Origin: Papaver somniferum
Taxonomy: Eukaryota > Streptophyta > Magnoliopsida > Ranunculales > Papaveraceae
NCBI RefSeq assembly: GCF_003573695.1
Contig: NW_020621936.1
Location: 1,674,001-1,738,000, forward strand
Direction of reading: 5' to 3'
Length of the DNA stretch: 64,000 bases
Shown here: in pieces, positions 21,801-33,018 of the stretch
Position numbering within the stretch: the stretch's first letter is position 1
Layout: every line of letters begins with the position of its first letter
Made by a program: the position numbers and the translations under genes
Notes under the pieces: model-generated
What the model saw: the letters and a program-made list of their open reading frames with translations, nothing else
Databases searched by the model: none
Told to the model about the DNA's origin: nothing

Positions 21801-22671
21801 CAACAATCAATATTCAACGATCCATCGAATGAGCAATACTTACTCACTTCATCGTAAGAACTATACCCCTGTCTCATGACATGTTCAATTCATGAGTTTC
21901 AGAACATCATGTTCAACTCAGCAACTACATGGACTCATCGTCCCATCAAACCACGAAGTCATCAATTGACTAACAAACCACGAGACGTCAATCGTGTCAC
22001 TTGGGGGGATATCACTTAGGGTTTTGGTCTGGCGGTCTACTGCACGTGTGTTCAAACACACGATTGAATGTGAGCAAGTCGTGCAATCAGTTGAAGAAAT
22101 TCACGAGGTAGTGGGTGGAAAATCGACCAAGTCTCCACATGTTGAGTAGCTGGTTTCAAACACGATCTCGACTTCCCCACTCCTTGATTCCATCAACTGT
22201 CACACTTCATGGAATCATGGTGTCTAAAATTCCAGCAATATAAATAAGTCTTTGAAGCATGATTGAATCATCAGCATCAACAGTATCATAAATCTCACAT
22301 CTCATCGACAACACGAGATCATCAACTCATCAATTGAGCAACTACTCTCAATTGACCAATTTAAATCATTCAGAGCTTATCATATTCAGAATTCACACAC
22401 CCACAATCTTTGATTACCATTGATTCCACACATTTTCCAGCTTCCCTCCTACAGATCAACCCATCCTCTCTTGTGACCGAATTTACTCTGGAACGGTCAT
22501 TGTCTTGATTTAGGCTGGAGTACTACAGATTGATCTCTAGAATCTAAAGCACCCCCTTTGCAGCGGTGCATCTATGTGAGGTTTAACATTTCGCTCGGTT
22601 CGAGGAGTCTCCTCCATACGGTCGTCTCCTCAATTCCTTAAAAACCAGAAAATTGTTTTTCCCCATCTACA
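18861..22671 (+). repeat. Element C 3' LTR
   Basis: 3,811 bp. Collinear with 8256-12016 except for a patch at about 18934-18988, where copied pieces of the same LTR replace part of the sequence. Dyad array 19312-19935, GC-rich hairpins 20110-20945. Confidence 0.92.
18934..18988 (+). repeat. Patchwork rearrangement inside the 3' LTR of C
   Basis: After CCAGCAATCA the 5' LTR reads TACGTGAGTATTGAGACAC. The 3' LTR instead has GTGATTATTTCAATATAGTA...GAG, a copy of the segment at 19097-19125, fused to ATGGTGGATTTTCGACAAGG, a copy of the LTR's own start, before rejoining at CGGGTCTCTC. Confidence 0.75.
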
Positions 22672-23493
22672 CCTGTGTAGTCATGAAGGATTGTAGAGAG
22701 GTGATTGATTAATCTAGGCTGTTCTTCGGGAATATAAGACCGAATTATCAATTGGTTCTTGTCCACCTTGATTTCATATCTTAAGACGGAACAAACCCTA
22801 GGGTTTATCTGTGGGAGACAGATTTATCCTTTGATAGACTTTTCTGTGTGAGACAGATTTGTTTATTATCAAGTCTGCGATTTTGGGTTGCATCAACTCT
22901 TGGTTGTGGGTGAGATCAGCTAAGGGAATCAAGTGCGCAGTATCCTGCCGGGATCAGAGGCATAGGAGTACAACTGTACCTTAGATTGGTGGGAGAATGA
23001 TTGGGGTTCAACTATAGTCCAGTCCGAAGTTAGCTTGGAGTAGGCTAGTGTCTGTAGCGGCTTAATACAATGTGTATTCAATCTGGACTAGGTTCCGGGA
23101 TTTTTCTGCATTTGCGGTTTCCTCGTTAACAAAACTTCTGGTGTCTGTGTTATTTCTTTTCCGCATTATATTTTATATAATTGAAATAATACAGGTTGTG
23201 CATTCGTGATCATCAATTGGAAATCCAACCTTTAGTTGTTGATTGATATTGATTGACCCTTGGATATTGGTCTTTGGTACCGTCCAAGTTATTCCTTGTA
23301 TTTGATAAAGACTCGCTATTGATTTTAGCTTGAGTAAAAATCAAATCAAGAGAGAGATATTAACTCCTTGAGATACTTTTATCTAGATTGAGTCTGACTA
23401 TCTAGTTGATTCTCTAGCAAAGTATTTCAGAGTTAGTCCATACATATTGTTAATTTAAATATTGGGTGGTGTTGTTAGACCCCCGCTTTTTCA
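22672..23493 (+). repeat. Family D LTR, 3' part after element C
   Basis: Continues 8143-8255. Holds the U5-like core (GGGATTTTTCTGCATTTGCG, GTTTCCTCGTTAAC) and ends CCCCCGCTTTTTCA at 23493. No primer site follows; a reversed D LTR piece abuts instead. Confidence 0.75.
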
Positions 23494-24583
23494 AATAGTA
23501 AACCGAAGTTAGCCATATGAACACTTTCATATCAACCTTATTCATCTTAACCATAACTAGTTCAAATGACTCAAATGAAACTAGTTCTAGAGTTGTTCAA
23601 TCGTTTATATTCTCATAGAAGTATACAAGACACAATTGAAACAAAATCGATTTTGATCCACATGAATCAATTCATGAACATTATAGCCACGGTTTGCAAA
23701 AGATTGCATTCTTTATTATATTAATGTATTAGTTCATGAACAAACCGATTTTTGAGCATAACCTAATCAAATATGCGAACGGGTACCCATACCTTCCAAA
23801 CTCAAGAGAAATTACCGGATCTGAACCTCACACCAGTACGCGTACCGATATGCGTACAAGGTTCTCAGACTTTCACTAAACCAACCAGTACGCATACGAG
23901 TATGCATACTATGGTTCTCGGACTTGGATTATATATATGCAAGTATGCATACTATGGTTATACCCAATTGTTCTAACCTCTTATTTCAACCATTGAAACA
24001 TTCTCGGAAGACGAGAATAGCTGTCTCACACAAATTATTAGCTTCAAAGCAATTTTCAAGTGATCGAATGTTCAATATGAAACATTCCAAGTCTACATCA
24101 AATGACCGTCTCACACAAATCATGTAAGATGTTACCAGGCGATTTTCACATGATCATATTTTGACTTTCGTCGAGAATATAATATGAACTTATTGGCTAA
24201 AGCGAAAGCTTACCAACACATATTTCGAGAAATATGTAAGCGAGTTAAACTCAGCTCGAAATATCAAATGTGTATAATTGAAGTCTATATAGCTATACGA
24301 CTTTTGTCTCAAATAGTATATAGAATAGATAGACTTTTGAGTGATAGATGAGTTCAAGTCTCCATATACCTTCTGTTGATGAAGTTCCACAAGCTCCCCT
24401 CAGTAGTTCTTCGTCTTCAATCGATGAACACCGTGAAGTCTAATGCTCAACTACACATACTATCCTAATACGAGACTTAGCTATAAGTAGACTAGAAATC
24501 AAGACTTATAGTTTTGGCAACTAAACTTGACAACAAGTTTGAGATAGCAACGCTTGCGAGTTCGACCGAGCAATGCTCTAACA
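23494..24583 (-). repeat. Reversed 5' part of a family D LTR, copy 1
   Basis: From about the GTTAACCGAAGTTA position of the D LTR (compare 55965) to its 5' terminus (minus strand TGTTAGAGCATTGCTCGG). It lies head to head with the D LTR end at 23493. Includes two or three palindromic units (about 23775-23960). Confidence 0.7.
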
Positions 24584-25579
24584 ACAAGAATCAATTCATG
24601 AATATTAAGCCACGGTTTGCAAAGATTGCATCCTTAATTCATAAATGTTTAGTTCATGAGTATGAGAATCATAATTAACCGATTTTAGAACTTAACCCAC
24701 TGTGTTCGCAAACCAGGTACGCAAACAACAGTTCTGTTTCTTGGTCTTGTCCAGTCGTTTGCAAAGCAGGTATGCGAACAGCAGTCCCGGACCCAACTCA
24801 GGTAGAACTGTTCACATACTAGGTGCGCAAACAAGGTTCCCGGACCTTTACATGTAAAACCGTTCGCATACTAGGTACACAAACAAGGTTCCCGAGCCTG
24901 AATCATAACAATGCAGTTCTCATACTTGTTCTAAACTCCCAATTCGATCATTGAAACATCATTAGAAGACGACAATAGCTGTCTCACACAAACTATTAGC
25001 TTCAAGTAATTTTCAAGTGATCGAATGATCAATACGAAACTTTCCAAGTCGACATCAAATGATTGTCTCATACAAATCATGTAAGATGTTTCAAGGAAAT
25101 TTTCACATGATCATCTTTTGACTTAATATTTAGTTTCCAACAAATAAATTGTTTCCAACTAAACTCGTCAAGAATAATGATGAACATGGTTAAAGTAAAA
25201 AGATTCCAACACGTATTTATAGAAATAGATAAGCGAGATAAAGTCAGCTCGAAATATCAAATATGTATAACGTAAAAGTCTATATAGCTATACGACTTAG
25301 TTTCTTTAGAAGATATAATAAAATAGACTTATGAGTGATAGATAAGTTTTAGTCTCTACATACCTTTTGCTGATGAAGTTCCTCCAAGCTCTTCTCAGTA
25401 GATCTTCGTCTTCAATTGATGAACACCATGAAGTTTAAATCTCAACTACACATTTTATCCTAATCCGAGACATAGCTATAAGTAGACTAGAAATCAAGAC
25501 TATAGTTTTGATCAACTAAACTTGAAAAACAAGCTTGAGTTACCAATGCTTGCGAGTTCGACCGAGCAGTGCTCTAACA
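24584..25579 (-). repeat. Reversed 5' part of a family D LTR, copy 2
   Basis: Same orientation as copy 1, directly after it, starting about 160 bp further into the LTR (at the CAATTCATGAATATTAAGCC phrase) and ending at the same 5' terminus. Has its own set of GTTCGCATACT-type units (about 24700-24905). Confidence 0.7.
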
Positions 25580-26391
25580 TTTCCGATTAAATTGATCAAT
25601 AAGGTCTCATATGGTTAATTTATTCGAGTTTATAGGATACAAATCCATGTGGTTTGTTAATATCCAAAGAAATCATTCTTTTCGTGTAAAAGTAAGGTCG
25701 CTCATGTTGTTCTCTTGGGAATGACATCAAATGGGGGAGAGTTCTTAATTGAACTTGTGCTTAATTGCCATATCTCTGTGGGGAGTGTGGATGTAGAATA
25801 TTGTAGGATTTAACTTGTATCTTTATAAAATCCTTGATGAATACACTAAGTTTCGACTATGTGAAATCATCAAAACAAAGTTGATATGTTCTCTTTTAGT
25901 CATAAAGTATTTTTTGAAATTTCATTATGGTCCCGTAGTTTTCGTAATTTTGTAAATTTATATTGATAAAAAGGGGGAGAATTATTTGGTAGTTCACACT
26001 ACATACATATGGTTTACGGATCATTATATAATATGGAGTGGTTTTCATTGTAAGATGAAGTATTGACTAAGAGGGAGTGATACATATCACCATAGCATTA
26101 TTTAAAAGTTGTGATACAATTGGAATTTGATTATCTATAATAATACTTGACATTGTATAATAATGATTGAGAACATATGTTTTCTTATTGTTATGGATAC
26201 GGATCTTTAACAACAATGATGCTGAGTTGAACACGTTCAAAATCACTGAAGTACTTGGAGTAACGAAGAATTCAAGGAATGTTGAAGAGCCAAGGAAATC
26301 AAGCATGATAGATGAGAAGCTACAAAGTTTATTTATTTTATAATCCATATGTATTGATAGTTTTGTCACTAAAATTGACAAAGGGGGAGAT
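25580..26391 (+). mobile_element. 3' interior remnant of a family D element
   Basis: Plus-orientated interior end, homologous to 30451-31127 and, reversed, to 57183-58010. Carries two polypurine tracts: AAAAAGGGGGAGAATTATTT near 25970 and AAAGGGGGAGAT at about 26381-26391 just before the LTR. No open frame looks like a protein. Confidence 0.65.
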
Positions 26392-27059
26392 AATTAGAGC
26401 ACTGCTCGGTCGAACTCGCAAGCGTTGCTATGTCAAGCATGTTTGTCAAGTTTAGTTGATCAAAACTATATACTTGATATCTAGTATACTTATTATAATT
26501 ATGTCTCATATTAGGATAGAATGTGTAGTTGAGCTTTAGACTTCATGACGTTCACCAATTGAAGAAGAAGATCTACTGAGGAGCTTGGAGGAACTTCATC
26601 AACAAAAGGTATGTGGAGACCAAAACTTATCTACCACTCAGAAGTTTATTCTATTTTATATTCAAATAAGACTAAGTCGTATAACTATATAGACTTTTAT
26701 ATTATGCACATTTGATATATTCAGCCGAGTTTATCTCGTTTATCCATTTCTCGAAATATGTGTTGGAAGCTTTTTGCTTTAGCTATATTCATCTTATTCT
26801 TGACGAGTTTAGTTGGAAACAATCTATTTGCTGGAAACTAAATATTAAGTCAAAAGATGATCATGTGAAAATTACCTTGCACATCTTATATAATCTGTGT
26901 GAGAAAGTCATTTGATGTTAGCTTGGGAAGTTTAGTATTGATAATCAATCACTTGAAAAGTACTTGAAGCTGATGGTACGTGTGAGACTACTATTTTCGT
27001 CTTCTAAGGAGGTTTCAATGATTGAAATGAGAGTTTAGAACAATTACCCATGTTTGGAT

Positions 27060-27290
27060 ACAACATACCTAGTATGCGAACTGTATTGTGATGATTCGGG
27101 TCGGGAACTCTTGTTCGCATACCTAGTATGCAAACGGATTTGCCTATGAATGTTCGGAACTTTTGTTTGAGTATCTAGTATGCGAACAGGTTTACCTGAG
27201 TTGGGTCCGGAATGGTTGTTCGCGAACCGGGTTTTGCGAACGGCTTGTCTAGGCCAAGGTCCGGAGATGCTGTTTGCATACCCAATTTTC
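27060..27290 (+). repeat. Palindromic units in the family D LTR
   Basis: About five units of 45-60 bp. Examples: GTTCGCATACCTAGTATGC plus AAAC (27113-27135) and GTTCGCGAACCGGGTTTTGC plus GAAC (27218-27241), each able to fold on itself, separated by phrases like GGTCCGGA. Every D LTR here has the set: about 24700-24905, 31800-32040, 56260-56540 and 62470-62740. Repeated palindromic LTR motifs are a known Sirevirus trait. Confidence 0.75.
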
Positions 27291-27837
27291 TAACACAGTG
27301 GTGAAGTTCGAAAATCGGTTATGTATGATTCTCATACTCATGAACTAAATCATTTATTATGTGGCTTAATGTTCATGAGTTGATTCTTGTATAAGTACTT
27401 TGTACGATTACGAATCAAACCGATTTCGATTCAATTTGTTTATATATGTTTCTATGAGATAGTGAACAATTGAATTACTCTATTTGAAACACAATTAGAT
27501 TCATTTGATTATCTTTCATGATTGACTGATCATCATATTTGATCTATAAGTGTTAGATGAATACGGCTAAGACAAAAGTGTTCATATGACTAACTTCGGT
27601 TGATTGTTATTGAGCCTGCTCAATATACACGTTTAGGTAGGATAACCCATATCTAAATATAAGTATATTTCATTTGTGTATAACAAGCTAAGACCATCTA
27701 ATGGTGGAGATTGATTGCTTTATTTCAAAGCAAACTTATCTTGAATCTTAAATCGAGAGTTCATCTAACGGTGAATATTGGATGCTTTTTTACTAAGCTA
27801 TCTTAGCTTTGATTGTAAGCAACCATGATTTGAAATC

Positions 27838-27847
27838 TTATATAAGG
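27838..27847 (+). promoter_or_regulatory. TATA box of the family D LTR
   Basis: CTTATATAAGGGAGAACTC, kept in other D LTRs (32606 region; minus strand near 61976-61984 and 55757-55765). Confidence 0.65.
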
Positions 27848-28954
27848 GAGAACTCTAGCAACTGGAAAACCTAATCCCCACACTTCTGTGTGTTCCTAGT
27901 TGCAAACTAGAGTGGATTCTCCTTTAACCTAGGTTTTTCCAAAACCATTATTAGGTTAACAACTTGAAGACTTCATTGGGATTCGTGATGCCAGATACAA
28001 CTATTCTGATCTTACTTGTTCTATCGTATTGAGTTTTATCTTCTCTAAGATTTACACGAGATTTATCTCCGATAGGTAAGATATAAAAAGTAATCACAAA
28101 AGTTCTTCGTCTCAGACTGTTGCGATTCCGCAATAACTTTTCATGTTAATCAGTTGGGTTATTGTGAGGTGACTAATATTTTCTAGGCTGCTCTTCGGGA
28201 GTATAAGACCGTATTATTAGTTGGTTTATGTTCACCTTTATTTTAACAAAGGATGGAACAAAAACAAAATAAAGAATAGACATATCTGCGGGAGACATAT
28301 TTGTTTGTAAGTCTTCGACTTTGGGTCGTAGCAACTCTTAGTTGTGGGTGAGATCAGCTAAAGGAATTAAGTGCGCAGAATCCGGCGTGGTTTCTAGAGG
28401 CATAAGGAACGCGAATATACCTTGATCGGTGTGAGACTTGGTTAGGGCTCAACTACATTCCAGTCCAAAGTTAACTTGTAGTAGGCTAGAGTCTGTAGCG
28501 GCTTAATACAATGTGGTGTTCAATATGGAATAGGTCCCGGGGTTTTTCTGCATTTGCGGTTTCCTCGTTAATATATTTTTTGGTGTCCGTGTTATTTATT
28601 TTCCGCATTATATTTTTATATAATTGAAATATCACAGGTTGTGTGTAGTTCAATCAGTTGATAAATCCGACCTTTTTTGTTGGATAGAACTTGATTGACA
28701 CTTGGGTATTAGTCTTTTGTACCGTCTAAGTTATTTCTCATATCAATCAGGCTCGCGGATTTATGTATGTTTGATTTGTAAATTGTATTGAGAAAGAGAT
28801 ATGAACTCTTTGATATAATTCTTGATTGAGTTTCGCTTTCAAGTTGGTGCTCTCGGAATTAAATTGGAGTTTAGTCCATACTAATTGCAGAACGAATTAT
28901 TAGGTGTGGTTGTGATGCCCCCACTTTTTCATTTGTTATACCCCCGCTTTTTCA

Positions 28955-28972
28955 ATTGGTAGTAGAGCATGC
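28955..28972 (+). other. Primer-binding site of a family D element, worn
   Basis: ATTGGTAGTAGAGCATGC directly after the LTR. The better kept D1 copy reads ATTGGTATCAGACCAGGC; both derive from the initiator-tRNA-Met type TGGTATCAGAGC. Confidence 0.65.
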
Positions 28973-29019
28973 AAACAAGCTAAGACCTCATAGGTTTGTG
29001 TTTGTAGCAATTTGACTCT

Positions 29020-29193
29020 ATGGACGAATGTGTTATCTCAAACGACGCATCACCATTCCAGAAACATTCAGACATGATTCAAGGTTTGGGTTCACTTGAA
29101 GAAATTCTCACATCTTTATCATTGCCTAAAACTGCGTATAACTGGGAAACACGCTTGGAGGAACAATTGGATGAAACTTTCAGATGTTTTTTC
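29020..29193 (+). pseudogene. 5' remnant of family D gag
   Basis: ATG at 29020 in the same place as the gag start of D1 (both follow AAGACCTCATA and open ATGGAC). Runs about 57 codons (MDECVISNDASPFQ...) to a TAG near 29194. The usual N-terminal DGxNYxxWK block is missing. The remaining gag of this interior lies inverted further on. Confidence 0.5.
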
Positions 29194-29722
29194 TAGGAAT
29201 AAAAACCCTAGGGTCACATATATGTAGTTCTTTCCAAACACGTTGGTGTTGGAACCATATGTCCGATCATGAACCTAGTTCACGGGTTGTTCGTGGTCAT
29301 GAATAAAAATATTCAGCACCGATGAACCAATGGAGCCTATACCAGAAACAATTTTTGAACAGATAATCAAAAGCAAGTTTATAACTTTAGACAAGACATC
29401 TTAGATTAATAAATAAATTTAGAGCACAAGAAATTTATTGATAGACAACAAATCAATTTCCTGATTGAAGAAAAGACTTATTGAAGCTTCTCATTGCTTG
29501 CAACAAAAAAAATTATTTTAACAAAAAGTTACTGATCATTCATATTAACAAGTGCAAATATTAACTGGATCAAGGCTCGACCGTAAAATGATCATTTTCC
29601 TTCTATACAAACCAAAAAATTACCCAAGTACAACAAAGACCACTTTGTCAAGAAGAAGATGTCTTCTCGAATATCCTGTGCATCCTCACATGGTCTCAAT
29701 GGAGGAGGCACGAACAAAGTAG
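29194..29722. other. Interior of D element, nothing coding
   Basis: AT-rich. Includes the phrase CCTAGGGTCACATATATG and, toward 29690, the 3' flank of the inverted gag piece. The left border of the inversion must lie here. Confidence 0.35.
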
Positions 29723-30450
29723 TCAAGTTATAACATGATGAGCATTTTGCTCATCAAAGGTGTTGAATTTATCTCCCTTTCTTTCTTGAGAAACATAAGA
29801 AAAAGTAATAAAGTTAGTCTCAAGAGAATCAACAGGAGAAGGACAAGAAATTCCTAATGTTGCTGCCTTCCTAATGTTGTGCTTGGGTCTATTAATACTG
29901 GTCTTGAGTTCCGAGACACGATTATTGATATGAATGTATTCAGGAACGGTTGTCGATCCAAAACTTTCTTCAACCATAGATGAAGATATTGAAAGATTTT
30001 CCTTTCGCATAACCATCTTTCTTCTTATTGGAACACGAAGACAAACATCCGTCCTTATAACATTATCCTTTTGACAGTTGTTACAGTTATGAAAAGGTTT
30101 TGTACTACCCTTACAAACAAAGGTTGGATCATCACAACACTTTCTTTGTCTAAAGGTTGGACAATTAAAACCAGTAATATGAGATGCGGGTTTGATCACT
30201 ATTTTAGACATCCAAACAAGAATGTTATAAAGTTTCTCATTCCGTAGAAGAAAACGACATCTCCTTTCAAGGTGACCTTTGTTTCCGCAGTAATGGAAAC
30301 TGAATGGAATGCTACTACCTGATCTCATGTGAGATGTTTTTGGAGGTTGACGAACCTTATTTTTTGGTACTTCAGTTGTTGGAGGTAGATCATCACTTTT
30401 GGCATCAGTGAGATTCTTCTGTTGGAAATTGCTATTAGCATGAACAAAAC
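29723..30450 (-). pseudogene. Inverted gag 3' portion of a family D/E element
   Basis: Minus-strand frame of 201 residues at 30328-29723; readable sequence extends upstream to about 30450. It contains FHYCGNKGHLERRC, a zinc knuckle whose first Cys is replaced (E1 has CSYCGNKGHVEWGC), then a basic region and a Ser-rich tail ending NAHHVIT; the gag of D1 ends in the similar SAHSITI. It is antisense to the LTRs on both sides, which run plus, so the segment looks inverted. No pol follows. Confidence 0.6.
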
Positions 30451-31127
30451 TAATCTTATTAATACTTGGGAGAGTTCTTAAATGAACTTGTGCTTAATTG
30501 CCATATCTTTTTGGGGAGTGCGGCTGTCGAATATTGTAGGAGTTATCTTGTATATTTATAAACTCCTTGATGAATACACTAAGTTTCGGCTATGTGAAAT
30601 CATCGAAACAAAGTTGATATGTTTTATTTTAGTTATGAGTTATCTTTTTGAAAATTTCATTATGATTCCGTAGTTTTCGTAACTTTGCCAATTTATGTTG
30701 ACAAAAAGGGGGAGAATTATTTGGTAGTTCACACTACATACATATGGTTTACAGATCATTATGTAAGAGGGAGTGGTTTTCATTGTAAGAGGGAAGTATT
30801 AACTAGGGGGGGTGATACATATCACCATAGTATTATTTCAAAGTTGTGATGCAATTGGACTTTGATTCTATGTAATAGTACTATGACACTATATAACAAT
30901 GATTGAGAACATATGTTTTCTTATTGTTATGGCTACGGATCTTCAACAACAATGATGCTGAGTTGAACACGTTCAGAATCGCTGGAGGACTTGGAGTAAC
31001 GAAGAATTCAAGGAAAGTTAAAGAGCCAAGGAAATCAAGCATGATGGATGAGAAGCTACAAAGTTTATTTATTTTGTAATCCACATGTATTAATAGTTTT
31101 GTCAATAAAATTGGCGAAGGGGAAGAT
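30451..31127 (+). mobile_element. 3' interior end of the family D element with two polypurine tracts
   Basis: Homologous to 25740-26391. First tract ACAAAAAGGGGGAGAATTAT near 30700, second GAAGGGGAAGAT at about 31116-31127 before the LTR. The small frame at 30482-30673 recurs elsewhere only because the DNA is repeated. Confidence 0.65.
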
Positions 31128-33018
31128 TGTTAGAGCGTTGCTCGGTCGAACTCGCAAGCGTTGCTATCTCAAGCTTGTTTGTGAAGTTTAGTTGATGAAA
31201 ACTATATACTTGATTTCTAATCTACTTATAGCTATGTCTTGGATTAGGATAGAAGGTGTAGTTGACCTTTAAACTTCATGGTGTTCACCAATTGAAGAAG
31301 AAGGTCTACTGAGGAGCTTGGAGGAACTTTATCAACAAAAGGTATGTGGAGACTAAAACTTATCTATCACTCAAAAGTCTATTCTATTTTATCCTTTAAT
31401 GAGACTAACTCGTATAATTATATAGACTTTTAATTATAAACATTTGATATTCCGAGCCGAGTTTATCTCGCTTATCTATTTCTCGAAATACGTGTTGGAA
31501 GCTTTTTTCTTTAGCTATGTTCATCGCATTATTGACGAGTTTAGTTGGAAACAATTAATTTGTTGGAAACTAAATACTAAGACAAAATATGATCATGTGA
31601 AAATTACCTTGAACATCTTATATGATTTGTGTGAGACAATCATTGGATGTTTGCTCAGGAAGTTTCATATTGATCATTCGGTCACTTGAAAATTACTTGA
31701 AGCAAATGGTATGTGTGAGATTTATATTGTCATATTCTAATCATGTTTCAATGATTGAAATGAGAGTTTAGAACGATTACCCATGTCTGGATACAACACG
31801 GTATGCATACCTAGTACGCGAACTGTATTGTGATGATTCAGGTCTGAACTCTTGTTTGCATACCTAGTATGCGAACGGATTCATTGAGAAGGTCTGGAAC
31901 TCTTGTTTGCGTACCTATTATACGAACGGGTTTACCTAAGTTAAGGTCCAGAACGGTTGTTCGCGAACCGGGTTTGCGAACGGCTTGTCTAGGCCAAGTT
32001 ACGGAGGTGTTGTTCGCATACCCAGTTTGCTAACACAATGGTTAAGTTCTAAAATCGGTAATGTATGATTCTCATACTCATGAACTAAAACATTTATAAT
32101 TTAAGGAATGAAATTTAAATTTGTAAACCGTGGTTTAATGTTCATGAATTGATTCTTGTGTAAGTACTTTGTACGATTACGAATCAAACCAATTTCGCTT
32201 AAATTTGTTCATATATATTTCTATGAGATAGTGAACAATTGAACAACTCTATTTGAGGACGATTAGATTCATTTGATTATATATCATGATTGATTAATCA
32301 TCATAATTGATATAAAAGTGTTAGATGAGTATGGTTAAGTTAAAAGTGTTCATATGGCTAACTTCGGTTAATTGTTATTGAGCCAACCCAATATACATGT
32401 TTAGGTACGGTTACCCATATCTAAATATAAGTATATCTCATTTGTATGTAACAAGCTAAGACCGTCTAACGGTGGAGATTAATTTCTTAGTTTCTAAGCA
32501 GACTTAGCTTGAATTTTAAACCAAGAGTTCATCTAACGGCAAATATTGAATACTTTGTTATTAAGCTATCTTAGCTTTGATTGAAAGCAACCTTGATTTG
32601 AAAGGCTATATAAGGGATAACTCTAGCAAATGGAAAAACTAATCCCGTCACTTCCTTGTGTCCTTGTTGCAAACTAGAATCGATTTTCCTTTAACCTAGG
32701 CTTTCCAAAACCATTATTAGGTTAACGACTTGAAGATTTTATTTGGGATTCGTGAAGCCAGATCCAACTATTTTCTATGTAGTTGTGTATTCTGATCTTA
32801 CTTGTTTTATCGTATTGGGTTTTATCTTCTCTAAGATTTACTCGAGATTTATCTCCGATATGTAAGATATAAAAAGTAATCACAAAAGTTCTCCGTTTCA
32901 GACTCTTGTGATTCCGCAATAACTTCTTCTGTTAATCAGTTAGGTTATTGTGAGGTGACTAATATTTCTAGGCTGCTCTTCGGGAGTATAAGACCGGATT
33001 ATTAGTTGGTTCCTGTTC

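Larger units (their letters stand above)
8256..22671 (+). mobile_element. Element C: Tat-type Ty3/Gypsy retrotransposon with target duplication
   Basis: 14.4 kb. Two LTRs (8256-12016, 18861-22671) starting TGTAGATGGTGG and ending CCCCATCTACA, flanked by CCTGT at 8251-8255 and 22672-22676. The primer site follows the 5' LTR and a polypurine tract precedes the 3' LTR. The 6.8-kb interior carries remnants of gag and aspartic protease on the plus strand, no recognisable reverse transcriptase or integrase, and on the minus strand a spliced gene (15921-17954) plus an older relic of it (14400-15080). By eye the LTRs differ by a few percent, with one rearranged patch. It is inserted in a D LTR. Confidence 0.92.
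26392..28954 (+). repeat. Family D LTR (full length)
   Basis: 2,563 bp. The start is worn (AATTAGAGCACTGCTCGG instead of TGTTAGAGC); the end CCCCCGCTTTTTCA is followed by a primer site. Preceded by a polypurine tract and followed by an interior, so it is the middle LTR of an interior-LTR-interior-LTR chain. Palindromic units at 27060-27290; TATA at 27838. Confidence 0.85.
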
